From: Gillisella taibaishanensis
GTDB taxonomy: Bacteria > Pseudomonadota > Alphaproteobacteria > Rhizobiales > Rhizobiaceae
Length of the DNA: 64,000 nt
Assembly (NCBI RefSeq): GCF_001938985.1
Contig: NZ_MKIN01000022.1
Coordinates: forward strand, 930,001 to 994,000
Direction of reading: 5' to 3'
The notes under the pieces: model-generated
Seen by the model: the letters and a program-made list of their open reading frames with translations, nothing else
What the model was told of the DNA's origin: nothing
Databases searched by the model: none
Translations under genes and position numbers: made by a program
Shown: in pieces, positions 46,821 to 55,884 of the stretch
Numbering within the stretch: the stretch's first letter is position 1
How the letters are laid out: each line of letters begins with the position of its first letter

Positions 46821-47030
46821 TCGCGGCTTCGCCCCCTCATCCGCCCATTTCTATACTAAAAGAGGGCGCTACCTTCTCCCCGCTGGGGAGAACAGGTATG
46901 AAGCAGCGTCATGCGCCTGATTTACTGCATAGTCCCTTCAATCGGGATGACCTTCAGGTCGATCGCCTTGCTCTCTTCTCCCCAGCGGGGAGAAGTCCCC
47001 GGCAGGGGGATGAGGGGGTGCGAAGCCACC
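46821..47030. repeat. palindromic intergenic element (RIME-like), type 1, copy 1
   Basis: Long inverted arms: GGCTTCGCCCCCTCATCC (from 46825) pairs with GGATGAGGGGGTGCGAAGCC (ending about 47027), and inner arms CTTCTCCCCGCTGGGGAGAA and CTTCTCCCCAGCGGGGAGAA are each palindromic. The same arms recur at 52502-52685. It fills the gap between DUF1465 and the convergent cytochrome b gene. Confidence 0.8.
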
Positions 47031-47049
47031 AAACCGATAGATAGTTGTC

Positions 47050-47655
47050 CTACCTGCCCCTGCGCTTCACGATTGGCAGCATGCGGTGCAACGTGGCATC
47101 CCTGCGCACAGCGTGATGCCAGAATGCCGCCGTCACATGCAGCAGCACCAGGCCCGCAGCCGTATAGGCCAGCGTCGCATGCACTTCAGTCCAGAAGGCC
47201 TCGGCCTGATCGGATATTGTCATCGGCAAGCCGGGGATGACGACGAGATCAAACACATAGCTCGGGATCTGCAACGGTGACGTCGAGGCGACGGCCCAGC
47301 CGGCCAGCGGCACCGCCACAGTCAGCAACAACAGTGCGAGATGCGCGCCACGGCCTGCAAACCGTTCCAGCCGGCTGCCGCCGATCGGCTTCGGCCTTGT
47401 GCCGACCAGCGACCAGACGACGCGGGGAACGGCAAGCGCCAACACGGTAAAGCCAAAGGACTTGTGCCACTGGAACAGGTTGAATTGCAGCGCTGGATCG
47501 ATATCGGGACGCGACATCAGATAGCCGAGGACGATCTGTCCGATGAACAGCAGCGCAATCGTCCAGTGGAAGGCAATGGAAAGCCAGCCATAGGTCTGCC
47601 GCGCCGGATCCGGCGCCGGCTCGGCAGCGAAACGCAAGGGGTCTTCCATGGCCAT
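47050..47655 (-). CDS. cytochrome b561 family protein
   Basis: A 201-residue four-helix membrane cytochrome: YGWLSIAFHWTIALLFIGQI, NLFQWHKSFGFTVLAL, HLALLLLTVAVPLAGW and HATLAYTAAGLVLLHVTAAFWHH carry the haem-binding histidines. It would pass electrons across the inner membrane. It starts 2 bp after the anti-sigma gene, so it is the last gene of the ECF cassette. In many genomes YceI is paired with cytochrome b561, and a YceI gene heads this cassette. Confidence 0.9.
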   Translation of the reverse strand: MAMEDPLRFAAEPAPDPARQTYGWLSIAFHWTIALLFIGQIVLGYLMSRPDIDPALQFNLFQWHKSFGFTVLALAVPRVVWSLVGTRPKPIGGSRLERFAGRGAHLALLLLTVAVPLAGWAVASTSPLQIPSYVFDLVVIPGLPMTISDQAEAFWTEVHATLAYTAAGLVLLHVTAAFWHHAVRRDATLHRMLPIVKRRGR

Positions 47656-47657
47656 GA

Positions 47658-48443
47658 TCAGCTCAACTGTTTGTAGCTTGCATTGGCAAGCACCTGCATG
47701 CGGTCCTTCGGCAGATCGCCGATCAGCGCGCAGCGGATGGTCTCATCATTCCAGAACAGCGCCTGCAGCCCGCCTGCCCCAGCCTTCATGCTTGTCCAAC
47801 GGATCGCGGTTTCCTGTTCATCGCGGGAGGGGACGATATAGAGCGTCACCCGCTGGCCGCTTTCATCCTGATACATCAACTGCGCCGCAGGGCCATCGGT
47901 GCTCGGCAGCAGCCGGCCGCCGACCAGCGAAAAGCCCTCGGCCGTGAGATCGGGAATGGCAAGCGGCCGGTCGAGCCGCTTCGACAGCCATGTCTTCAGC
48001 TGCGGTGCCTCTCCGGCCCGGACTTCGACGGGATGAATGACTTCGCTGGCATAGAGACGATGCGCCTGGGTCGCTTCCGCCACCAGCGGATCGGGGGCAG
48101 CAGGACCCGATATCAACAAACCCCGGCCAAACCAGCCGCCTGTGATACCGACCGCGAGGATCACCACGGCGGCGGCGGCAAAATTGCGCCAGGCCGTCCG
48201 CTCCTCGCGAAGGCGGCGGTCGATGGCGTGCACGTCGAGGCGGGTCGGCAGCGGCTCCTTGGGGACCGCGCCATAAAGCGCCTGCAGGGCAGCATTCTGC
48301 TGGCGCCATAGCTCCACCTTCTGCGCCTCGTCAGGATGGGCGGCAAGATAATCGGCCACGGCCTTGTGTTCGGCATCGCCGAGCCGTCCGTCGGCAAAGG
48401 CGATGAGGTCGCTTTCTGTCATGCCTGGCTCGCCATGTCTCAT
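47658..48443 (-). CDS. anti-sigma factor (membrane-bound)
   Basis: A 261-residue protein with an N-terminal cytoplasmic anti-sigma domain (TESDLIAFADGRLGDAEHKAVADYLAAHPD), one membrane helix at about 90-110 (FAAAAVVILAVGITGGWFG) and a periplasmic part. The zinc-binding HXXXCXXC of ZAS anti-sigma factors is absent. It overlaps the sigma gene by 4 bp, the usual arrangement for a cognate pair. The signal it senses is unknown. Confidence 0.85.
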   Translation of the reverse strand: MRHGEPGMTESDLIAFADGRLGDAEHKAVADYLAAHPDEAQKVELWRQQNAALQALYGAVPKEPLPTRLDVHAIDRRLREERTAWRNFAAAAVVILAVGITGGWFGRGLLISGPAAPDPLVAEATQAHRLYASEVIHPVEVRAGEAPQLKTWLSKRLDRPLAIPDLTAEGFSLVGGRLLPSTDGPAAQLMYQDESGQRVTLYIVPSRDEQETAIRWTSMKAGAGGLQALFWNDETIRCALIGDLPKDRMQVLANASYKQLS

Positions 48444-48946
48444 TTGATCACCCTCAACTTCGGCTCGTCGCCCTCGGTCAGCCGGCTCAAGGCGGCACGC
48501 GCCCGGCCAAGCCGCGACATCAGCGTACCCAGGGGAATGCCGAGCACATCGGCCGCCTCGCTGTAGCTCATGCCCTCGACGACGACGAGAAGCAGCGCTT
48601 CCCGCTGCTCCGGCGATAGCTGGTCGATTGCCCGTGCCATCTCGGCCAAGGCCAGCCGGCCGCCTTGAGCGGCGGGCACCGACAATTCACCTGCCACATC
48701 CTCGATCGGCACGGCAACAGGCCGGCGGCGGCGATCGCGCAGATTGTTGCGATAGATGTTAAGCAGCACCCGGGTGAGCCAGGGCCGCAGCGGTCCTTGC
48801 GGACGCCACAGCCCCTTCTTGCGGATCGCCCGCTCAAGGCAGTCCTGAACGAGATCGTCGGCCACGTCGCGGTCATGCGTCAAGGCATGGGCATAGCGCC
48901 GAAGCCCCGGAACACAGCCTGCGATTTCGTCCAGAAAGTCGGGCAT
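48440..48946 (-). CDS. ECF-type RNA polymerase sigma factor
   Basis: A 168-residue sigma70-family protein with only regions 2 and 4. Region 2: LRRYAHALTHDRDVADDLVQDCLERAI with RPWLTRVLLNIYRNNLRDRRRR; region 4: QLSPEQREALLLVVVEGMSYSEAADVLGIPLGTLMSRLGRAR. It is translationally coupled to the anti-sigma gene and preceded by a secreted protein gene 8 bp away, a likely target or signal component. Confidence 0.93.
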   Translation of the reverse strand: MPDFLDEIAGCVPGLRRYAHALTHDRDVADDLVQDCLERAIRKKGLWRPQGPLRPWLTRVLLNIYRNNLRDRRRRPVAVPIEDVAGELSVPAAQGGRLALAEMARAIDQLSPEQREALLLVVVEGMSYSEAADVLGIPLGTLMSRLGRARAALSRLTEGDEPKLRVIK

Positions 48947-48954
48947 ATCTGAGC

Positions 48955-49347
48955 CTATTCCTTGGCGGTGTGCCAGACGCCGCCGACACCGTCGCCGGTC
49001 ATGTCGCCAGCCTTCTTGTCCATCTGCCAGCGGTAGAGCGGCTTGCCGTCATGCGACCACTGCATCGTGCCGTCCTTGCGGGTGATCGGCTTGTAATCGC
49101 CCTCGGCCTTGTCACCCTTCTTGGCTTCAAGCGGCGGCCATTTCTTGGCGCAGTCGTCGTAGCAGGCCGATGCACTGCTGCTGTCCTTGTCGAAAGTGTA
49201 GAGCGTCATGCCCTTGGCATCCGTCAGGATCGTGCCCTTGGCGGTTTTCGTCTCAACGACGGCGCCGCCGGCATAGGGCTCGGCAAAGGCTGCCGCCCCC
49301 GAGATAGCAAGGATAACGCCAGTCAGAAGCAGGTGATGTGGGCGCAT
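48955..49347 (-). CDS. secreted repeat protein (COG4315 family)
   Basis: A 130-residue exported protein: signal peptide ending AAFA, then two copies of the family repeat, GTILTDAKGMTLYTFDKD followed by CYDDCAKKWPP, and DGTMQWSHDGKPLYRWQMD. Cysteines in CXXXC could form a disulfide. Its role is unknown; relatives are often encoded beside ECF sigma factors, as here. Confidence 0.85.
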   Translation of the reverse strand: MRPHHLLLTGVILAISGAAAFAEPYAGGAVVETKTAKGTILTDAKGMTLYTFDKDSSSASACYDDCAKKWPPLEAKKGDKAEGDYKPITRKDGTMQWSHDGKPLYRWQMDKKAGDMTGDGVGGVWHTAKE

Positions 49348-49473
49348 GATATCGTCCTTTTCAAAGTAGGATACGAGGAAGAGGTGAACGGTTCGGACAT
49401 CTTGCCCGATATGTGAGAAACACCTGGGCAGAGCGTTTAATCCCGGTCGCCCATTGTTTTTTTGAAACCCGCC

Positions 49474-50076
49474 TCAGCGAATGCCCTTCAGATCCATGTC
49501 GAAGGCAACGGTGTTGGAATAGAGCGGCACGCCGATGCCCATGCCGTAGGGCACACGGAAGATATTGCCGGTGACATGGAAGGTAACCGTTCCCGCTTGC
49601 TGCTCGACGAAGGTCGCGTGAAAGGTCTCGGGCCTTGATACACCTTTGGCCGTCAAAGTGCCCTCGACCAAGGCGCTACGCGGTCCATCCTGCACCACGC
49701 GGCTGGAGCGGAAGGTGATCTGCGGATAGTCGGCGACACCGAAAACGGCGCTGGAGCGCAGGAAGTTTTCGACCCGCTCCTGCCCGGTCTTGACGCTGGC
49801 GGGATTGAGCGTGATTTCCACATAGGACTGCGCCGGGTGATCCGCATCGATATCAAACCGGCCGGATATGCCGGGAAACGTGCCGTTAATGCCAGGACCC
49901 GCGACCTGGGCAATGGAAAAGCCGATCCGGGAGGCCGGATCGATGCGGTAGCGGCCGGCGGCCGACGAAAATTGCGCCGCCGATGCAGCACCCGACCCCA
50001 AGGCCAGAGTTGAGGCCAGGGTTGAGGCGACGGCCGAGACGAGCGCGAGGCGCCCAAGCGAAAGACGATGGTTCAA
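49474..50076 (-). CDS. YceI family periplasmic protein
   Basis: A 200-residue protein with a signal peptide and the YceI lipocalin-like domain: YRIDPASRIGFSIAQVAG, GRFDIDADHPAQSYVEITLNPASV, YPQITFRSSRVV and LTAKGVSRPETFHATF. YceI proteins bind polyisoprenoids or quinone-like lipids and are often functionally tied to cytochrome b561. The start is TTG 50076 with AGGAG upstream. It is the first gene of the minus-strand ECF cassette, 126 bp before the secreted-repeat gene. Confidence 0.9.
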   Translation of the reverse strand: MNHRLSLGRLALVSAVASTLASTLALGSGAASAAQFSSAAGRYRIDPASRIGFSIAQVAGPGINGTFPGISGRFDIDADHPAQSYVEITLNPASVKTGQERVENFLRSSAVFGVADYPQITFRSSRVVQDGPRSALVEGTLTAKGVSRPETFHATFVEQQAGTVTFHVTGNIFRVPYGMGIGVPLYSNTVAFDMDLKGIR

Positions 50077-50194
50077 GACGCATTCTCCTCTTATTAGGAC
50101 GATGATGGTCCTGAGGAGAAGAACACCGCGACACGCGGTTTAATCCCGGCGCGCAAAAAGAAAAGTCACGGGATAACAAAGTCGCTTAGCCAAC

Positions 50195-50226
50195 AAAAAA
50201 GCCCGATCTCACGACCGGGCTTTTTC
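50195..50226 (-). terminator. terminator of rpmE
   Basis: AAAAAGCCCG / CGGGCTTTTT around a 10-nt loop, with T run on the minus strand, 22 bp after the rpmE stop. Confidence 0.85.
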
Positions 50227-50247
50227 GAAGACATATGCAAGCGAAGA

Positions 50248-50469
50248 TTAGAGGCCGAGGCCGCCGAAACGCTTGTTGAACTTGGAGAGACGGCCGCCAC
50301 GGTCCATGAGCTGCTGGTTGCCGCCGGTCCAGGCCGGGTGCGACTTGGAATCGATTTCCAGGTTCATGACCTGACCTTCCGAACCCCAGGTCGAAAAGGT
50401 TTCGTATTCGGTGCCGTCAGTCATGACGACCTTGATCTTGTGGTACTCGGGATGAATGTTAGCCTTCAT
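50248..50469 (-). CDS. rpmE: 50S ribosomal protein L31
   Basis: A 73-residue L31: [20 protein letters not shown], then [20 protein letters not shown] and [10 protein letters not shown]. The zinc-binding cysteines of the C+ form are absent, as in most alphaproteobacteria. ATG 50469 is the family start. It is divergent from the ABC exporter gene. Confidence 0.97.
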   Translation of the reverse strand: MKANIHPEYHKIKVVMTDGTEYETFSTWGSEGQVMNLEIDSKSHPAWTGGNQQLMDRGGRLSKFNKRFGGLGL

Positions 50470-50656
50470 GACGGTCTTCCTGCTTGCCGGGGGGTCTTTT
50501 TGCCGCAATTGCATCGGCGGACCCAATTCAATACATGAAGCCGGAGACAGGTTGTGTCACGGCTTCCCAATTTGATGGGCTGCCTATACATGAAGGTCGC
50601 AAGGATAACAAGGCCCCCGGCGCTTGAAGCTGGATGGTCGGGGTGGAGAGTGAACG

Positions 50657-52459
50657 GTGTCGGAAAATCAAGAGCAAAAGGCCAAATCGAGCCGCAGTCT
50701 GAAACCGCTGGCACGATTGAACCCCTATCTGATGCGCTATCGCCGCATGGCGCTTGCCGCCCTGCTTTTCCTGGCGCTGGCTGCGGTCACCACGCTCGCC
50801 CTGCCGCTTGCCGTGCGCCGGATGATCGACCACGGCATGGCGTCTGCCGATGCCGGCTTCATCAACAAGTATTTCGCCATGCTGATCGTGCTGGCGGCCA
50901 TCATGGCAATCTCGAGCGCGCTGCGCTATTACTACGTCATTACCATCGGCGAGCGGATCGTCTCAGATATCCGCCGCGAGGTGTTCGACCATGTCAGCCG
51001 GCTGTCGCCCGCCTTTTTCGACGTCAACCAGTCGGGTGAAATCGTCTCGCGGCTGACAGCTGATGCCACCCAGATCAAGTCGGCCGTCGGCGCCAGTGCC
51101 TCGGTGGCCCTGCGCAACATCATCATGTGTTTCGGCGCCATGGGCATGATGATCTATACCAGCCCGAAACTCTCGGTGATGGTGCTTGCCGCCATTCCCG
51201 TCATCGTCTTCCCGTTGATCGGCTTTGGCCGCTCGGTGCGCCGCCGCTCGCGCGCTGCCCAAGACAAGTTGGCCGAAGCCGCCGCCTTTGCCGGCGAGAG
51301 CATCGGTGCTGCCCGCACCGTTCAGGCCTTCAATGGCGAGCCGGCGGCCAGCGCCCGCTATGGCGCGGCTGTGGAGCAGGCCTTCGACGCCGCACGCGTC
51401 GCCACGCGCGCCCGCGCCATCCTGACCGGCGTCGCCATCACGCTGGTGTTCGGCAGCATTGTCGGCGTGCTCTGGTATGGCGCGCAAAGCGTGCTGGCCG
51501 GCACGCTGTCGGCGGGCACGCTCGGCCAGTTCCTGCTCTATTCCGTGATCGCCGCCTCCTCGCTCGGGCAATTGTCGGAGGTCTGGGGCGAGCTGATGCA
51601 GGCCGGCGGTGCCGCTGAACGGCTGACGGAGCTACTGGCCGAAATCTCCGCCGTCCGCTCGCCAGACCACCCGAAGCCACTGCCCGCACCGGTGCGTGGC
51701 GAAGTCTGGTTCGAGGGCGTGGAATTTGCCTATCCCAGCCGCCTGGAGCGCACGGCCTTGAAAGGCCTCAGCTTTGCGGTGGATGCCGGCGAGACGGTCG
51801 CCATCGTCGGCCCATCAGGCGCTGGCAAGAGCACGATCTTTTCGCTGATCCTGCGCTTCTACGATCCTACCTCCGGCCGCATCTGTCTTGATGGCACCGA
51901 CCTGCGCGATGTGGCGCTGGAGGGCCTGCGCGAGCAGATCGCCATCGTGCCGCAGGACGTGACGATCTTTTCCGGCACGATCCACGACAACATCGCTTTC
52001 AGCCGCCCGGGCGCCAGCCGCGAGGCGGTCATTTCAGCCGCCCGCGCCGCCCAGGCCGCCGAATTCATCGACCGGCTGGAGCACGGCTATGACACCCAGG
52101 TTGGCGAGCGCGGCATCACGCTATCAGGCGGCCAGCGCCAGCGCGTGGCCATTGCCCGCGCCATCCTGAAGGATGCGCCGGTGCTGTTGCTCGACGAAGC
52201 GACCTCGGCGCTCGATGCAGAAAGCGAAACGCTGGTGCAGAAGGCCCTGGACGAGTTGATGAAATCGCGCACGACAATCGTCATCGCCCACCGCCTCGCC
52301 ACCGTGCTGAAGGCCGACCGCATCCTCGTGGTCGACGATGGCAAGGTGGTTGAACAAGGCACCCACCAGAGCCTGATCCAGCAGGGCGGCATCTACGCCC
52401 GCCTCGCCCGCTTGCAATTCCAAACCGGCGCCCAGGATTTTCTAGCCGAGGCGAAGTAG
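50657..52459 (+). CDS. ABC transporter, fused permease and ATPase (exporter, MsbA-like)
   Basis: A 600-residue half-transporter. Six membrane helices lie within about 35-310; the ATPase part has Walker A GPSGAGKST, Q-loop, signature LSGGQRQRVAIARAIL and Walker B VLLLDEATSALDAES. It should work as a homodimer exporting lipids, peptides or drugs; the substrate is unknown. The start is GTG 50657 (MSENQEQKAKSS). The gene order rpmE-ABC exporter is common in Rhizobiales. Confidence 0.92.
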   Translation: MSENQEQKAKSSRSLKPLARLNPYLMRYRRMALAALLFLALAAVTTLALPLAVRRMIDHGMASADAGFINKYFAMLIVLAAIMAISSALRYYYVITIGERIVSDIRREVFDHVSRLSPAFFDVNQSGEIVSRLTADATQIKSAVGASASVALRNIIMCFGAMGMMIYTSPKLSVMVLAAIPVIVFPLIGFGRSVRRRSRAAQDKLAEAAAFAGESIGAARTVQAFNGEPAASARYGAAVEQAFDAARVATRARAILTGVAITLVFGSIVGVLWYGAQSVLAGTLSAGTLGQFLLYSVIAASSLGQLSEVWGELMQAGGAAERLTELLAEISAVRSPDHPKPLPAPVRGEVWFEGVEFAYPSRLERTALKGLSFAVDAGETVAIVGPSGAGKSTIFSLILRFYDPTSGRICLDGTDLRDVALEGLREQIAIVPQDVTIFSGTIHDNIAFSRPGASREAVISAARAAQAAEFIDRLEHGYDTQVGERGITLSGGQRQRVAIARAILKDAPVLLLDEATSALDAESETLVQKALDELMKSRTTIVIAHRLATVLKADRILVVDDGKVVEQGTHQSLIQQGGIYARLARLQFQTGAQDFLAEAK

Positions 52460-52501
52460 AGTTTTGCGCATTTAACGACTGTGTAGACAGCGCAAACGGC
52501 T

Positions 52502-52685
52502 GTCGGCTCCGCCCCCCTCATCCGCCTGCCGGCACCTTCTCCCCGATGGGGAGAAGAGATATGCGGCAAGCTTTCCGGCCTAATCTCTTCTTCCGACATT
52601 GAACGGAGGCAAGGCGCTATCGTCCTTGCCTCTTCTCCCCGGCGGGGAGAAGTACCCGGCAGGGTGATGAGGGGGGGCGAAGCCG
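52502..52685. repeat. palindromic intergenic element (RIME-like), type 1, copy 2
   Basis: Arms GGCTCCGCCCCCCTCATCC (from 52505) and GATGAGGGGGGGCGAAGCC (to about 52684) are inverted, with inner CTTCTCCCCGATGGGGAGAA and CTTCTCCCCGGCGGGGAGAA. The element matches copy 1 at 46821-47030 in arms but not in the centre. Confidence 0.8.
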
Positions 52686-52755
52686 AAAGGAAAATGGTGT
52701 GGTAGCCGTGATTTCACGGAAACATAACCGACACTAGAACCCGTCAACCCGACCG

Positions 52756-54402
52756 CTACGCCAGCACGTTGCGCCCCGCCACCCGGCCGGAAAACAGGCA
52801 GCCGCCGAGAAACGTACCTTCCAGCGCCTTATAGCCATGCATGCCGCCACCGCCAAAGCCGCTGGCTTCGCCTGCCGCATAAAGGCCCGGCACCGGTTCG
52901 CCGGATAGTTCCAGCACCCGGCCTTGCAGATCGGTCTGCAAGCCGCCCAGCGTCTTGCGGGTCAGAATATGCAGGCGCACGGCGATCAGCGGGCCCTTGG
53001 CGGGATCGAGCAGCTGATGCGGCGCGGCGGTGCGCATCAGCTTGTCGCCGAGATAGTGACGCGCGCCCCTGATCGCGGTGACCTGCGCATCCTTGCTGAA
53101 GCGATTGTCGATTTCCCGGTCACGGGCCTCGATCTGCTGGCGAATGCGGAGCGGGTCGAGCCGGCCTTCGCCGCTGATCGCATTCATCTTCTCGACGAGA
53201 TTTTCGAGATCGGTGCTGACGGCAAAATCCTCGCCGCGCTCCATGAAGGCCAGAACCGGGCCGGTCGGCCGCTTGCCGAGCCGTTTCAAGAGCAGCCGGA
53301 TATTGCGGCCGGTCAGATCAGGGTTCTGCTCCGAGCCTGACAGCGCGAATTCCTTCTTGATGATCGCTTCCGTCAGAATGAACCAGCTGTAATCGCTACC
53401 CCGGTGCCGCAGGATCTTTAGGGTTTCCAGCGTGTCGAAACCGGGCATGGCTGGCATGGGCAGCCGATTACCATCGGCATCGCACCAGAAGGATGACGGC
53501 CCGGGAAGAATGCGAATGCCATGACCGGGCCAGATCGGATCGTGATTCTTCACCCCCTCGGTATAATGCCACATGCGGTCGCGATTGATGACGCTGCCGC
53601 CCGCCTGCTCGGTAATGCCGATCATCCGCCCATCGACATGGGCGGGCACGCCGCAGACCATGTTTGCCGGCGGCGTGCCCAGCCGCTCCACCGGCCAGTT
53701 CTTACGCACCAGTTCGTGATTGCCGCCAATGCCGCCGGAAGCAACGATGACAGCGCCCGCCGCAATCGAAAAATCGCCGATCGCATCGCGATTGCTGCTT
53801 TCGCCACGAAGCGCTGAGTCTGCAGCCAGAACCACGCCGGATATACCCGTCACCCGCCCATTCTGCCGCTCCAGCGCATCGACGCGATGGCGAAACAGGA
53901 AGGTGATGCGCCCGGCCTCTTCCAGCGCCTTGGCTGCCTTTAAGAAAGGCTCCAGCACGCCAGGTCCGGTGCCCCAGGTGACGTGAAAGCGCGGCACGGA
54001 ATTGCCGTGGCCATCGGCCAGCTGCCCACCGCGCTCGGCCCAGCCAACCACCGGAAACCAGCGCATGCCCATCTGGTGCAGCCAGGCCCGTTTTTCGCCG
54101 GCGGCAAAGTCGAGATAGGCCTTGGCCCACAGCCGCGGCCAGTAATCTTCAGGCCGATCAAAACCGGCAGAACCAAACCAGTCCTGCTCGGCCAGCGCCA
54201 GGCTATCGCGCACCCGCATCCGCCGCTGCTCCGGACTATCGATAAAGAACAAACCACCCAGCGACCAGAAGGCCTGCCCGCCGAAATTCTGCTCGCCTTC
54301 CTGATCCACGACGCAGACCCTCAGCCCCCGTCCCGCCGCCTCTGTCGCCGCCACCAGCCCAGCCAGACCGGCACCGACCACGATCACGTCGAATTCCTGC
54401 AT
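52756..54402 (-). CDS. FAD-binding dehydrogenase (fumarate reductase/KstD-like flavoprotein)
   Basis: A 548-residue flavoprotein. The dinucleotide-binding GAGLAGLVAATEAAGRG is at 11-27, a second FAD segment GAVIVASGGIGGNHELVRKNW near 235, and the C-terminal GLYAAGEASGFGGGGMHGYKALEGTFLGG closes the FAD site. The insert and length match the FAD-binding dehydrogenase group related to 3-ketosteroid dehydrogenases; the substrate is unknown. No operon partner on the minus strand. Confidence 0.9.
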   Translation of the reverse strand: MQEFDVIVVGAGLAGLVAATEAAGRGLRVCVVDQEGEQNFGGQAFWSLGGLFFIDSPEQRRMRVRDSLALAEQDWFGSAGFDRPEDYWPRLWAKAYLDFAAGEKRAWLHQMGMRWFPVVGWAERGGQLADGHGNSVPRFHVTWGTGPGVLEPFLKAAKALEEAGRITFLFRHRVDALERQNGRVTGISGVVLAADSALRGESSNRDAIGDFSIAAGAVIVASGGIGGNHELVRKNWPVERLGTPPANMVCGVPAHVDGRMIGITEQAGGSVINRDRMWHYTEGVKNHDPIWPGHGIRILPGPSSFWCDADGNRLPMPAMPGFDTLETLKILRHRGSDYSWFILTEAIIKKEFALSGSEQNPDLTGRNIRLLLKRLGKRPTGPVLAFMERGEDFAVSTDLENLVEKMNAISGEGRLDPLRIRQQIEARDREIDNRFSKDAQVTAIRGARHYLGDKLMRTAAPHQLLDPAKGPLIAVRLHILTRKTLGGLQTDLQGRVLELSGEPVPGLYAAGEASGFGGGGMHGYKALEGTFLGGCLFSGRVAGRNVLA

Positions 54403-54849
54403 GCTTCCCCTCCTCGTGTCCCACCCTGCTTCGGCAGACCAGCCAACCGCCTACACACCCTCCAGATGCTGATATTACTTTTACGAGAACGTCAAAGTTT
54501 GGCAAGCACGAAGCCGCGTGCAGTTTTCATTGCCAAACCGCGAAACGTGTAATTCTGCCGCTGCTCAAAAACGGGGATCGGGAGCAGAAGCCGCAAGCGC
54601 CGAACCAACTGGAGCGTCAGGGAAGATGAGTCACGCTGACAATGGCGATAGGCTTTGCTCTCGAACAGGATGGCACGGACGGGATATTCCTATCACAATC
54701 ATGCTTCAAATAAAGAAAACCCGCACGGGCTGGACAGCAACGTGCGGGTTCAACTTTTTACCTAAGCGAAAGCCCCTCTGGCAGTGACAGCCGTCAGATG
54801 AGCTCCTCGAATATACACCGTCATTACAGACGCCGGACATTCCGCCGCC
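54403..54849. other. 447-bp gap with a stem-loop and an orphan terminator-like hairpin
   Basis: No gene is supported. A stem-loop pairs GTTTGGCAA (54497-54505) with TTGCCAAAC (54530-54538), extended inside by GCACG/CGTGC. A second hairpin AACCCGCACG/CGTGCGGGTT (54718-54750) is followed by CAACTTTTTACC on the plus strand and may end an unknown transcript. Confidence 0.4.
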
Positions 54850-55881
54850 TCACCGCTCCGTCAGCTTCAATTCGATCCGCCGGTTCTGGGCGCGGGCTTC
54901 CAGCGTGTCGCCGGGGGCGATCGGCTGGAACTCACCGAAACCGGCGGCGGCCAGACGGTCGGCGGGGACGCCCTTGGAGATCAGGAACTTGACCACGGAG
55001 ACGGCACGGGCTGCCGAGAGCGACCAGTTGTCGGGATAGCGGCCATTGCCGGACAGTTGCACATTGTCGGTATGACCGTCGACGCGCAGCACCCAATTGA
55101 TGTCGGGCGGAATTTCCTTGGCGAGATCGATCAGCGCCAGCGCGAGCTTGGCCATTTCATCCTGACCCGCCGGGTTCATGTCGGCGCCACCTGATGGGAA
55201 CAGCACTTCCGACTGGAACACGAAGCGGTCGCCGACGATGCGGATATTCTGCCGGTCGGACAGGATTTCGCGTAAACGACCGAAGAAATCGGAGCGATAG
55301 CGGTTAAGTTCCTGAACCTTCTGGGCCAGCGCCACATTCAGGCGGCGACCGAGATCGGCAATCTTTGCCTGCGAGGATTGGTCCTTGGCTTCCGAGGCCT
55401 GCAAGGCCTGTTCGACGGCGGCGATCTGGGCGCGCAGCGCGGCGATCTGCTGGTTGAGCAGGTCGATCTGGCTCATGGCGCGGGCGCTGACCTGCTGCTG
55501 CTCGTCAAGCTTGCCGGAGAGTTCGCCAATCTTGGCCTGGGCCTGAGCGGAACTGCCGGAGCCGGCATCGAGCAGCGATTGCAGCCGGCTGCGCTCCTTC
55601 TCGGACGTATCCAGCGAGGATTGGAGATTGGCGAGAGCATCTTCCAGATCGGCCTTGCCGCCCTTTTCCAAGGCCAGCATCTGCGTCAGTTCGGCAATCT
55701 GGTTGTTCAGCCGGTTCAGCACCTCGTCCTTGCCTGATATTTCGCGGCTGAGCACGAATTGCGCAACCACGAATACCGTCAGCAGAAACATGATGGCGAT
55801 CAGCAGGGTCGAGAGCGCATCGACGAAGCCCGGCCAGTAATCGGCACCGCGTTCCCGTCGGCGATTGCGCGCGAGAGCCAT
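54850..55881 (-). CDS. OmpA/MotB domain protein (partner of a MotA/TolQ-like channel)
   Basis: A 343-residue protein: one membrane helix near the N-terminus (FVDALSTLLIAIMFLLTVFVVAQF, 19-42) with the likely proton-binding Asp21, a long coiled coil (about 55-185) and a C-terminal OmpA-like peptidoglycan-binding domain (VDGHTDNVQLSGNGRYPDNW and AARAVSVVKFLI). The coiled coil is longer than in flagellar MotB. It lies 3 bp after the MotA-like gene, so the two form one ion-driven complex. Not flagellar by context. Confidence 0.9.
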   Translation of the reverse strand: MALARNRRRERGADYWPGFVDALSTLLIAIMFLLTVFVVAQFVLSREISGKDEVLNRLNNQIAELTQMLALEKGGKADLEDALANLQSSLDTSEKERSRLQSLLDAGSGSSAQAQAKIGELSGKLDEQQQVSARAMSQIDLLNQQIAALRAQIAAVEQALQASEAKDQSSQAKIADLGRRLNVALAQKVQELNRYRSDFFGRLREILSDRQNIRIVGDRFVFQSEVLFPSGGADMNPAGQDEMAKLALALIDLAKEIPPDINWVLRVDGHTDNVQLSGNGRYPDNWSLSAARAVSVVKFLISKGVPADRLAAAGFGEFQPIAPGDTLEARAQNRRIELKLTER

Positions 55882-55884
55882 GGC

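Noticed and set aside
54518-54787. 89-codon open frame in the gap after the FAD dehydrogenase
   Set aside because: Composition is not protein-like, no ribosome binding site, and it runs through a hairpin with a T run.
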